Of a stretch of DNA of 64,000 nt, positions 24,035 through 34,261 are shown piece after piece. The number at the start of each line of letters is the position of its first letter. Positions within the stretch are counted from its first letter, which is position 1. The DNA is from Azolla caroliniana (taxonomy: Eukaryota > Polypodiophyta): assembly GCA_043228905.1 (NCBI GenBank), contig JBHGNT010000014.1, positions 19,716,001 through 19,780,000 of the forward strand, given 5' to 3'. Position numbers and translations under genes: made by a program. The notes below the pieces were generated by a model. It had not been told where the DNA came from, ran no database searches, and saw only the letters and a list, made by a program, of their open reading frames with translations.

Positions 24035-26066
24035 CCTCTGGTTCAGCGAACAAGAGAAGCCAAGGTGGCATCCCCATGCTGATTTTGCATGGGTCCCTGA
24101 TGGGACGACATTCAAGTACCTCAGATTTACGATGGGGAGGGCAATCCCCAAGGGAGCACAATTGTCCAATGTGCAAGCCAAACTAAGCAAGAAGTTGAAC
24201 CTATGGAGCAGGTCTAAACTATCCTTCGTTGGTAGGGTTCTTATTGCGAACCAAGTGATGCTCGCCACCATGTGGCACTCAGTCTCATGCTGGATTATGG
24301 ACCCTTTAGGTTTGCACGCGATTAAGGCTTCCATCAGGGGGTTTATATGGTCAGGTAAGGACAACCCGATGGGTGCCGCCAGAGTGTCATGGCATTGGTT
24401 AACACAACTGCGGGCCAAAGGGGGGCTTGGCCTCATAGACCCCTTAATGCAGAGCCGAGCATTGCTAGCCAAAATGGTGGTTCGATGCCTCCTGCCAGGT
24501 AAGGGGTGTTGGAAGGTTCTACTTCGCAATAGGTTGCAGGTAGGGACTCCCAAGTATGGTAGGCCTTGGCCCGACTCCTTGAATTGGTGTTGCACAAGCG
24601 GAGTCCCACCCAAGATGGCTTGTCTTCTGGAGGAGAGGGTCACGAACTCCATCTTGCGGGCATGGTGTCACGTACGACATCATTTGGTCAAGCACATGTC
24701 GGAGACACTAATCGAGTGGTTTAGACAACCATTATTTTGGAACCCTCAGGTGCGAACAAGTGACGACATGATGATAGGGCAGCTTAAGGGCCTAGCATGG
24801 GGAAAGCTGGCGCAAACAGGACTCCACTCTATAGATGATTGGCGACGCATGGTGGCTTTAGGAGGAGCCCAGGAGGCCCCATTCCCTCCCCTCAAGGGAG
24901 CCATGAAAATGCGGAGATTGATAACTGAGGCAGTTGATAGGGTTTCGATGGGCGAGGTGAGAGAAGATGCTTGGTTCAGTCTCTTTGATGAAGCTGGAAG
25001 GGTTAAGTTGCTAAAGGGCGTGAGCGGATCAGGAAGAGAGACAATTTTTGGGGAGAGTCAGAGTTGGGGCTCTTGGCACCCTATCCGCGTGGTGGTGCAG
25101 GTTGGTAACACCTGGAAGATAGACCCAGATGTTGCTAAGGTGGAACCCCATTGGAAGTTATGGGTATATGGTTGTCAGCCCCTCGTCGAACTAGAATGGG
25201 ATCCAGGGGATTTTAGGTGGAAACATGATGGAAGATTTCACCATTTCTTCGAGTACAACACTAAACTGGGCCAAACTTTTCAACTGCAGCTAGACGGCCC
25301 CTTACGCAATGGCTGGCCTACATTGGGCATCCCTAACGAGGTGCCCATTACCTTTTGGAAGGGTCTTTGGCGTCTCCACATGCCGGAAAAGATAAAGTTT
25401 TTTTGGTGGCAAATCGGTCATAATGTGATTCCCGTTGGCGAATGGCTAGGTAAACGTGGCAGCCCATTAGGCTGCCCACTTTGCCATTCACCTATTGAGA
25501 CTCTGAGGCATTTTTTGTGGGATTGCCCTCAAGCTCAAAAGGTATGGGATAGAGTGACTCGCCTCCATGCGGCATGTGAAGTGGAAGGAACAACATTGTG
25601 GAGTGTTGCGGCATGGCTTGATCACTCCGTTGATAGGTGGACGAGCGCCCTCAATGCGGATAGTCGGTGCTACGTATGCATGAGAGGCAACACCGCCAAG
25701 ATTCGAGTTGAGAGAGGCTTGTAGTCCGCATCCCCTAGGTTCCCAGACATTTGGATGCTGATTGCAGGCTTCACCCTGTGGTATGTATGGAAAACGCGTT
25801 GCCTAAAGGTCTTTCAGGATCTGGTGCAGCCCCCGGAGGAAGTGATAATGGACATATGGTTTACGCTTATCAGCTGCTTACGAGGGCAATTGGACGAGGT
25901 TTGTAGCCATTCCAATGATGTGGTTACTGCCCATTTGCGTTTTTGGCAGAAATGGCGGAACATGCCTATGGTGACCATAGGAAGAAGTGGCCCGAGGTGG
26001 AACTACCAGCGCCCACGCTGGCTGTTTCCGGCTCACTTACCACCCTCCCTTCACCGTCGACCCTAG
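24035..26066 (+). pseudogene. LINE ORF2 C-terminal half (RT thumb and zf-RVT)
   Basis: One frame runs from the insertion border to 26066 with a single TAG at 25722-25724. The first part has the post-catalytic RT region (KLSFVGRVLIANQVMLATMW, GLGLIDPL). Near the end is a zf-RVT domain (PEKIKFFWWQIGHNVIPVGE, CPLCHSPIETLRHFLWDCPQ). The domain order fits plant L1 ORF2. The catalytic YADD box is upstream of the truncation and absent. Only one disabling change apart from truncation suggests a recent insertion. Confidence 0.9.
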
Positions 26067-26284
26067 GAGGTGTCTCGTACTAGCCATCACTGGAGGGCAT
26101 CGTTTGTAGCTATAAGTACTTACATTAAGTAGTCAGTCTGAAAGGCAATGTAACTAGTCTCATTTTCTTGAACCTGATCGGAGGGAGATTCCCTAATCTA
26201 TGTATAAGCCTCCTTGTACAATCTCTTTGTAATAATCCTTCCTAACTAATGGGAAAGTAGCTTCATTTTGGAAAAGAAAAAAAT
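24035..26284 (+). mobile_element. 5'-truncated L1-type LINE, LINE-B
   Basis: The 10-bp direct repeat ATATGATATG at 24025-24034 and 26285-26294 frames a 2,250-bp insert ending in an A-rich tail. The insert begins inside the reverse transcriptase region, so the 5' part (ORF1, endonuclease and catalytic RT core) was never copied. The tail matches the 113-bp fragment at 15009-15121, so this family has moved at least twice here. Confidence 0.9.
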
Positions 26285-26294
26285 ATATGATATG

Positions 26295-26700
26295 ATGGCC
26301 CTTCTTTGTGCATGCATTGATAAATTATGAGTTAACATAGAGGATGGAGGGTCTAAAGGAGAGAACCAAAACAAAATATATATGTTCTAATACGAAAACT
26401 CAGCCAAAATTTCAAAAACTTCTAGCTATTTATTTAACAAGAAAACAATGTGACAACTTAATAATCCTAAAAAACATGCTAATTTGATTACATTGTTACT
26501 TTAAGAAAAGTCAAAATGCACTAAATCTTGTTTCTCCAACTTAGACAATCTCACGACATAGCATTGAAGAGGTGACATAACATGTTTTGAGACAGTGTAT
26601 TTGGTTCCTACCTATGTTAGGCAAAAGTCTTTGTGCATCAAAGGACCCATGCTTTGAATATTTGAAGTTTACATGTCCAAGGTGTTCCAATTAAATATAT
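26295..26700. other. Gap between LINE-B and copia LTR
   Basis: AT-rich DNA with no recognised feature. Confidence 0.6.
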
Positions 26701-27092
26701 TGTAAAGAATCGGGTATGATTCTTGTGTAGCGGAATAGGTGAGAGATGTGCGTTATGTGTGCGTGAGAGAGAGAGAGAGAGATTAGAGGAGAGAAACAAA
26801 AGATAGATTTTTGAGAGACAATAGAATACTCAAGAAGATTTATATTACAAAGGAGATTAATCAACAACATTACAAAGTAGGAGGAGAGTGCTTTATATAG
26901 TCACTCTCTCTCTTCATTAACTACCGAAGCTCATGGGTCATGGGGAATGTTAAACTCATTAGTTATGTGTCTAGAATATGATTCTATGACACATAGTTAA
27001 TGTGTAGATAAGAGTGGTGACTTTTGACCTTTGAGTGCACATTCTCAAGGGTGTGTTCACACACTAGACTAGGTTGAACTTGATTCTCAACA
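26701..27092 (-). repeat. 3' LTR of copia element
   Basis: 392 bp, on the minus strand starting TGTTGAGAATC and ending GATTCTTTACA (TG...CA with imperfect inverted termini). It is preceded on that strand by the purine-rich GAGCTTGAGGGAGCG, a polypurine tract. It holds an AG-rich run near 26765. Confidence 0.88.
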
Positions 27093-27119
27093 CGCTCCCT
27101 CAAGCTCAATTTTGGTCGA

Positions 27120-30100
27120 CTAGTTCGGTTGATGTCCGCTTCGGCTCGTATCCGGTTCGGACGGTATCTGACACATCCGACTCGTATTTGGTTCGGATGG
27201 TATCCGGTTTTCTCTTGTACTCCCCCTCAAGCTTGGCAAGTCAAGGACCATCAACCCAAGGTCTGACAGGAATTGTCGAAGCTTGTCGGCTCCTAGGGCT
27301 TTGGTGAAGATGTCAACTGTTTGAAGATTTGTAGACATATGTTGAAGGTCGACATCGCCAACTTGAACATGCTCTCGAATGAAGTGATAGTGCACTTCGA
27401 TATGATTCGTGCGTGCGTGGAACATTGGGTTCTGAGCCAGATAAATACTACTCATGTTGTCGCAGTAAAGGAGAATCGGATCTTTGATGGGAACACCCAG
27501 ATCCTTTAATATCCTCTTGAGCCATGGCTTCACATGCAGCCACCGCTGCGCCCTTGTATTCGGCCTCTGTGCTCGAAAGAGCGACGGTTGGTTGCTTCTT
27601 GCAACTCCAAGAGATGGCTCCACTTCCGAGGGAGAAGACAAAACCAGAGGTTGATTGTGGGTCAGCTTTGTAGCCTGCCCAATCGGCATCTGTGTACCCC
27701 TCGAGTTGAATTGGCGTGGCCGACTTATAGAGAATGCCATAGTCCATCGTTTCGCTCATGTATCGTAGCACTCTCTTAGCACAATCCAAATGGATATCTC
27801 GTGGCGTTTGCATGAACTGGCTAAGAAGGCCGACCGGATAGCTCAGGTCTGGTCGAGTAACCGTGAGGTAGATAAGACTACCGATCAGTTGTCGATATTG
27901 AGTTGGCTCACACTCTGTGGTACCAGAATTGGCATCTAGTTTGAGGTTTCGGTCGAAAGGTGTTGCCACATACTTGCACTCAGTCATCCCGAACTTGTAT
28001 AACAAGTTGAGAATGTAGTGTCGTTGGGAGATCATAAGCCCGACTGGAGTCCAAATTACTTCGATGCCAAGGAAGTAGTGGAGCTCTTTCATGTTCGTCA
28101 TCTCGAATTTGTTGGAAAGGAGGGATTTGACCTTGTTGATGTCGACTAGATGCTCACCTCCAATGACCAGATCATCCACGTACAGGATGATGACGATCAG
28201 ACTTTCGGAATCGCTTCTTACATAGAGAGAATTGTCGGATTTTGACATTCGGAAGCCGATTCGATGAAGATATTGTGTTATCTTTGAGTGCCAAGCACAT
28301 GGTGCTTGCTTAAGGCCGTAGAGAGGCTTCTTGAGTCGGCAGATGGCTTTTAGATGAATGTTGGATTCGAAGCCAGGTGGTTGTACCATGTACACCTCCT
28401 CTTCTAATTCGCCTTGAAGAAAAGTGTTCTTGACATCCATCTGGTGTAGGTGCCACCCTTTCGCTACTGCAAGCGCTATCACGGTTCGCACGGTTGTCAT
28501 CTTTGCCACCGGGGCAAAGGTCTCTTCATAGTCGATGCCTTGTGTTTGTGCGTAGCCCATTACTACGAGTCGAGCTTTGTAGCGGTTGACGGAACCGTCG
28601 GCATTATACTTCACTTTGTATATCCATCTACAACCGATTGCCTTCTTGTGCGGTGCGTGAGGGACGAGATCCCATGTCTCATTCTTGCTGAGAGCTTGCA
28701 TCTCCTTGTTCATCGCTTCGACCCATCGACAATCTTTAGCGGCTTCGGAAAAGCTCTTCGGTTCTCGAACTGTTGCCATTTTCATAATAAAGGCATAGTG
28801 ATATGCCATATAGTCGTTGTAGCCGAATCGGCTAACCAGATTCTTGTCTCGGGTGGAGTGACGGAGTTTCTCATTTGCCGATGTGAGTGCTTTCTCAACT
28901 CGGGGTGACCTCATAAGAGGCACATCAAAGCCATTGAACTCACTATCAAGTGAATGAGTCGATTCGTTGCCATCGAAGTGATCGTCTTCATATTCCGGCA
29001 TTTTGGCTTTCCCTTTGTCCATCTTTGGACTTGGCCGAGATTAGCTTTGGTTGCTCGGAGGCTCTTGTGGTTCGCTCAATCTAGTTGAGATCGGACTTTC
29101 TTCGAGTATTGACCTTAGTTGATCATCGTCTTCTGTGTTGTCGAGGTTGTTCGTAGATGGTTCGAGAGGAGTCGGCTCGGGTTTGTACCATGATGTTGAT
29201 TCGTCAAAGACAAAATCCTGAATTACACGAGTCTTCCGAGTAGAGGGGTTGAAGCACTTGTACCCCTTTTGCTCCTGTGAGTACCCCACGATGATGCACT
29301 TCTCTGATTTTGGGTCAAGCTTCTGCCGCTTCTCATCGGGAATGTGCATGTATGCAATGGAGCCGAATATCCTTACACAGGATAGATCCGACTTCTTTCC
29401 ATAGTATTTCTCGTGGGGGGTGACCTCATGCACTCTGGATGTTGTGCACTGGTTCATGAGGTAGACGACGGTATTTGCAGCTTCTGCCCAATATGACTTG
29501 GGCATATGCTTCTCATTTAGTATGGCCCTTGCTACTTCGAGGATGTGCCAATTCATGCGTTCGGCTACACTATTCTGTTGCGGTGTGTGTCGGTAAGTGA
29601 ATTCTTGCTGAATTCCTTCTTGTCAAAGGTATGCCGTGAACACATCAGAGAAGTATTCCTTTCCTCCGTCTGACCGAAGACATCGTACATGACGCCCAGT
29701 TGTCTTTTCGACTTCGCTTTTGAATTTTTTGAAGTGTGTAAACACTTCGCTCTTCATCCTAATGGGAAAGATCCATGTGTATCTAGAGAAGTCATCGATG
29801 AAGGTAACATAGTACCAACATCCTCCGAACGTAGCCGTCTGTGCCGGTCCCCACACATCCGAGTGGACTACATCCAATAGGCCTTTGCTCACATTCCTCT
29901 CCTTTGGGAACGGGTGTTTATGTTGCTTGCCGAATTGGCATGCTTCACATACTCCTTCAATCTCTTTCTCTTTGAAGGTTGGGAGCCCAATGACGACTCC
30001 TTTCGATTGCATCACCTTGAGTTTGTTGAGATTGATATGGCTGATTCTTTTATGCCATAGCTCTATGTCAGTGTTGTGTTTGAGGCCCTTTGCAAACATG

Positions 30101-30480
30101 GCCGATTTTACCTTGTTCGCTTCGAGGATAAACATTCGGCCTTCCCTTGAACCACAAGCAATTAGTCAGCCTTCCTTCTCGATGAAGCAACCTCCTTGGT
30201 TGAATTGAATTTGCATCCCTTGCTCCACAATTTGGCTGACCGAGACCAAATTCTTCGTTATGGTGGGTACATTTTTTATGCAAGTTTGTTCACCTTCTTT
30301 CCCGAATGGGACATTGCTGACATGCCGAATCGGATGAGTGGTGTCGTCTCCGGTCTCGACATAAACGGGTCAATCCGGCTCTCGAAGGTCTTTGAAACAT
30401 TCTTGATGGGACTTCATATGGTTCGAACCACCGGAGTCAACGAACCATACATCTTCCAGATTGGAGGCATTAGTCGAAGT
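27120..30480 (-). pseudogene. Copia gag-pol polyprotein, disrupted
   Basis: The protease WFVDSGGSNH (about 30440) is followed by a GAG-pre-integrase HxH/CxxC region and integrase (TFIDDFSRYTW, LRSDGGKEYF, PQQNSVAERM). Next comes RT (WIYKVKYNADGSVNRYKARL, ILYVDDLVIGG, catalytic YVDD intact) and RNase H (TDADWAGYKADPQSTSGF, SSTEAEYKGA). Integrase and RT stay in one frame with two in-frame stops: TGA at 29623-29625 (probably from CGA) and TAA at 29041-29043. A small deletion near 27526 shifts the frame in RNase H, after which WLKRILKDLGVPIKDPILL continues. It cannot make a full polyprotein. Confidence 0.9.
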
Positions 30481-30598
30481 AGAGGCCGACATAGGATTTG
30501 CTCTATGTCTCATTACAAACATTCCGCCATGATCTCCATGTTAACCGTTCTGCTGGAACACCTTCGATATGCCTACGAGCTATCGGTATCAAGGGAAG

Positions 30599-30990
30599 TG
30601 TAATCGTGAAGACTTGTGCACGGGGTGTCGTTAAGGGAAGAACACAGAGAGCATACCCGGAATAGAGTCTGGGTCGTATACGTAGTTGAGACCTTAGAAA
30701 TGATGACACACAGATGAAAACAACAAGAGCTAATAGATATGTATTACTGTAATAGTTAGCGATGTTTACAAAAACCACGACCCATAGTTAGTAGCCTTAC
30801 AAAGCTCCTATATCTATGAAACGACCTCGCCTAGGCTCTGGATATCTCCCCCTACCAAGGTACGCAGACCTCGGTTTATATACTCCTTTTCCTTCATACA
30901 GCGCCGAGCGATCAGCTGACTGTGAGGCTCGAAACTCAGTGTTTTACCTAACTCTCCCTTACCTATTCGCCTTACTTCCGGCGTATTACA
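30599..30990 (-). repeat. 3' LTR of gypsy-A
   Basis: 392 bp; on the minus strand it begins TGTAATACGCCGG and ends CACGATTACA, so the ends are inverted TGTAAT/ATTACA. A TATATAA box at about 30875-30882 reads on the minus strand. It interrupts the copia element at its gag region. No partner 5' LTR was found. Confidence 0.8.
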
Positions 30991-31140
30991 TTTAACTAAT
31001 TTCTATTTTTGGCCTATGGACAACACCTGGCATGCTCGTGGGACAGGACTTTGTCTGTCGGACCCACGGTTCACCATTGATTTAACAAAACCACACGAAT
31101 TACAAAAATTGCCCGTTCCTACGGGGCTTAGAGGTTGGTT

Positions 31141-32618
31141 TTATTCTTCTTCCAATATGCCGAGGATATCCTCGGGGGCGTGGGGTTGGGCTCGCTGCTC
31201 GGCCAGTGGAGTTGGTGATGGGAGTGGTGCTGCCGGGTTAGGGATGGCGGTGTTGGTGTGTGTGCCCTCCTCTGTTGGGACCAATTCAGGCAGGGTCGGG
31301 GTTATAGTCTGTGGCTCCGGTGGGATGTGGACGTCGGTAGGAGCAGGTTCCTCCGGTCTAGCTGCCGTGGGGAGTGACTCGGTCCCTTGCTCGGTGTTTG
31401 TGGGAGCCTTGTGATTCCCGGTAGCGAGTCGTTCCTCCTCGTACGCTTCGGCTTCTAAACGAAACACCATTAGATCGTCATTGAATTCCTCCAAGAGTTG
31501 CTCAATGGGAGTGGTGCTGCCGGGTTAGGGATGGCGGTGTCGATGTGTGTGCCCTCCTCTGTTGGGACCAATTCAGGCAGGGTCGGGGTTATAATCTGTG
31601 GCTCCGGTGGGATGTGGACGTCGGTAGGAGCAGGTTCCTCCGGTCTAGCTGCCGTGGGGAGTGACTCGGTCCCTTGCTCGGTGTTTGTGGGAGCCTTGTG
31701 ATTCCCGGTAGCGAGTCGTTCCTCCTCGTACGCTTCGGCTTCTAAACGAAACACCATTAGATCGTCATTGAATTCCTCCAAGAGTTGCTCAATGGCCGCG
31801 GTGTGGGATGTTGCCAAGCTATGATACTCTTCCGTTAAGTCCTCACGGAGGGTCTGGATGCTGGTGTCATCCATCTTGTAAAACCCTCGGCCCTCCTTTC
31901 GTCAATTCTTGGCATCCGCGCGTAGTATGTGTAGGTCCGCGGCTTGGGCTGACCACTCCTGCCAAACATGGTCAATCATTTCTTTGATCTTCGTGGTGAA
32001 TTGTTGGCAATACTTGTGGATTAGGGTCTTGATTTTGGTATCGTCCATGCCGAAGCTCGCGTAGTGAACTTCCAGTGCCTCCCTTGCGGACTTGACTTCT
32101 GCTTGGCTTTTGCGGGCGAAGAGTGCTAACGTAGCTTGATTATCTTTTGCTTTTTCCATGATGAGCGTGATGGTCTGCTCATAACGGTTGGTGAGCTGAG
32201 CTACAGTTTCGTCCCTTCCCAGTTGCCAAGCGTCCCAGTGTTGTTCTTTGACGATGATGTGCTCGGATTGCAACTGGTGATATGCATCGGAAATTTTTGC
32301 TCGTTGCTCCTCTGAGATCCTCCACTTCTGCATATGTTCGTTGGCCATGTCCTGGAAGGCTCGTTGATGATGGCGTAATTCCTGGTTGTCAACAAAGAGC
32401 TCTTGTTCCCATTGGCTATTCTGCTCGGTTTCTTTGATGAACCATTCCTTAGCCTCAGTGATCGAGACTTGGAGGGTCATCACCTCTCGTTCTCATGCTT
32501 CAAGCGCGACCAACCTTTCAGCAAGCAAGCGCTTGAGGTTCGCTTCGCGGCTTGCGACTTGTTCTCGTTGCTGGCCAAGAATGTTGTTGTGATTCTATTC
32601 GGCCATTTCGGCCAACGT
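31141..32618 (-). pseudogene. Gypsy-A accessory ORF, 3' part (coiled-coil)
   Basis: Continuation of the accessory ORF after the gypsy-B insertion. On the minus strand it reads LAEMAE, a stop, GQQREQVASREANLKRLLAE, a TGA, then a long Glu/Gln/Lys-rich segment (32483-31902) of coiled-coil character. A Pro/Thr/Glu-rich segment (31874-31470) follows, ending in a frameshifting 287-bp duplication. The last copy ends APEDILGILEEE before a stop at 31141. I recognise no known domain. Confidence 0.65.
31221..31794. repeat. 287-bp tandem duplication in accessory ORF
   Basis: GGAGTGGTGCTGCCGGG occurs at 31221 and 31508, and the following sequence is almost identical. The period of 287 is not a multiple of three, so the second copy is in another frame. 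Confidence 0.9.
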
Positions 32619-32851
32619 TGTCGTGTGGTTTTTCACACACGATATGAAAACTAGTAAAATAATTATTTACGATTAACTTAATATATTGATATGGAAAGAT
32701 AGATGTGTTCAAGAGCTTCATAGCATATTTTACTATGCATAAAACGGATAAAGAAGTATTAAGTTATGTGAGTGTGAAGTTTGAAGAAAAGAAAAGAAAA
32801 GACAAAACTGTGAGATATCCCACATAGATAGGACAACATTGGAATCCAGAA

Positions 32852-32858
32852 TATATAA
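32852..32858 (+). promoter_or_regulatory. TATA box of gypsy-B LTR
   Basis: TATATAA in an AT-rich context about 230 bases into the LTR, in the element's sense direction. Confidence 0.55.
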
Positions 32859-32880
32859 GGGAAACCAAAATATATTCATT

Positions 32881-33336
32881 CTATCAATGTGTGGAGCATA
32901 GAATGTTCAAGGTGACTTGGGCTACATTGTGTGGTGTGCACGCTTTGGGCATATGCATGTATGCACAATTGTGTTAATGCTTTGGGCGTACGCGGGTGTG
33001 TGCATGGTCGCGTGGATGTTTTTGAATGTACGCGCATGTGTAAGTTTCGAGCGTACGCGTGGACGTTTTGGACGAACGCGTGTGTGCGCACGCGCGCATG
33101 TGTGGATTCTATCAATGTGTGGAGCATAGAATGTTCAAGGTGACTTGGGCTACATTGTGTGGTGTGCACGCTTTGGGCATATGCATGTATGCACAATTGT
33201 GTTAATGCTTTGGGCGTACGCGGGTGTGTGCATGGCCGCGTGGATGTTTTTGAATGTACGCGCATGTGTAAGTTTCGAGCGTACGCGTGGACGTTTTGGA
33301 CGAACGCGTGTGTGCGCACGCGCGCATGTGTGGATT
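32881..33336. repeat. 228-bp tandem duplication with alternating CG/TG tracts
   Basis: CTATCAATGTGTGGAGC begins at 32881 and again at 33109; the units are nearly identical. Each unit is dense in GTACGCG words and ends in a perfect purine-pyrimidine alternation of 29 bases (33076-33104 and 33304-33332). Partial further copies of the GTACGCG motifs run on to about 33590. ORFs here on both strands are repeat translations. Confidence 0.9.
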
Positions 33337-33633
33337 CGTACACTACGGCGCGGTCGAGACTTTTGCGCGCGGATGCGTACACGGTGCGGGTTGGATGCCT
33401 TGGGCGTACGCGCATGTGCATGGCCGCGTGGATGTTTTCGGATGTACGCGTGTGTGCAAGTTTCGGGCGTACGCGTGGACGTTTTGGACGGACGCGTGGA
33501 TGCGTACACTACGACGCGGTCGGGACTTTTGCGCGCGGACGCGTCTACATTTTGGTTGCGACGCACGTACGGATTGCGCATGGGCTAAACTTTATGGATG
33601 ATTGTGTCATTTGGCTGAATTATACAGACAGTC

Positions 33634-33768
33634 GCATGCAACCAAAAGCCAAGGCGATGCAACTAAAAGTAAAAGGCATGCATCTAAAAATGGAAGCATG
33701 CAACTAAAAGTAGAAGCCATGCAACTAAAAATAGAGGTCATCCAACTAAAAGTGGGCATGCAAAGTAA
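33634..33768 (+). repeat. Short-unit minisatellite in gypsy-B LTR
   Basis: Imperfect tandem copies of a roughly 20-24 bp unit around GCATGCAACTAAAAGTAGAA. Confidence 0.8.
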
Positions 33769-34212
33769 CATTGGGGAGGAGGATCAACAAGGAGCTTGAT
33801 ATATGTCCCATTTTTTCCCTCCTAGTTTTTTTTTCTTCCTTCTTCTTCCCTCTCGGATTCGAGAAACAAATTATCTCACATATTGATATAAACCTCCTAG
33901 CTTTGTTTACTTGAGCTTTCTAGTAAAAAATTATCTCTCGTATTTATATCGGACCACTCCTTGCATGGTTGTTGGCTCCTTTCTTTGAAATATTAATCTC
34001 TCATTTCCATACCCAACCCATTGTAACACGATTCTGAAATTATAAAGAATCAATTTTCTTTTGCAATAAACTAATGATTTGTCTCTTCCACTTGTTTTAT
34101 GCTTAAAACTTGCTTGTGTTGTACATGTTGCACTAAATCCTTCTAGTCCAGAACCCCATCGGTTCCATGTCACGATTCGCACATAGTGACGGATTTTCAC
34201 AACATAATTAAG

Positions 34213-34225
34213 TGGTGAACCCGAC
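34213..34225 (+). promoter_or_regulatory. Primer-binding-site-like sequence of gypsy-B
   Basis: TGGTGAACCCGAC starts with TGG just after the LTR end CACAACA, as expected for a site complementary to a tRNA 3' end. The matching tRNA was not identified. Confidence 0.55.
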
Positions 34226-34261
34226 ATGAAAGAGGCGGTAGGGAGGATATCAAGTGCAACG

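Larger units (their letters stand above)
26701..30598 (-). mobile_element. Ty1/copia retrotransposon, 5'-truncated
   Basis: Minus-strand order: gag end, protease, integrase, reverse transcriptase, RNase H, polypurine tract, 3' LTR, the Pseudoviridae-type (copia) order. The upstream side stops at 30598, where the gypsy-A LTR begins in what should be gag. The rest of gag and the 5' LTR were not found beyond gypsy-A. Confidence 0.88.
32619..34204 (+). repeat. 5' LTR of gypsy-B
   Basis: Begins TGTCGTG and ends CACAACA, about 1.59 kb, with a TATATAA box at 32852-32858. It contains a 228-bp tandem duplication and a CpG-rich array, listed separately. A primer-binding-site-like TGGTGAACCCGAC lies 8 bases after the end (34213-34225), supporting the 3' boundary. 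Confidence 0.75.

Noticed and set aside
24002-24652. 216-codon minus-strand ORF
   Set aside because: Antisense shadow of LINE-B ORF2, which has clear RT and zf-RVT motifs on the plus strand.
30415-30445. GGTTCGAACC resembling a tRNA T-arm
   Set aside because: It lies in the copia protease coding sequence and no acceptor or anticodon arm can be folded around it.
32876-33707. Several His/Arg/Val-rich ORFs of 140-180 codons on both strands
   Set aside because: They arise from the 228-bp tandem duplication in the gypsy-B LTR and have no family motif.
33634-33768. Short regular repeats considered as a CRISPR-like array
   Set aside because: Units abut without unique spacers and the host is a plant; it is a minisatellite.
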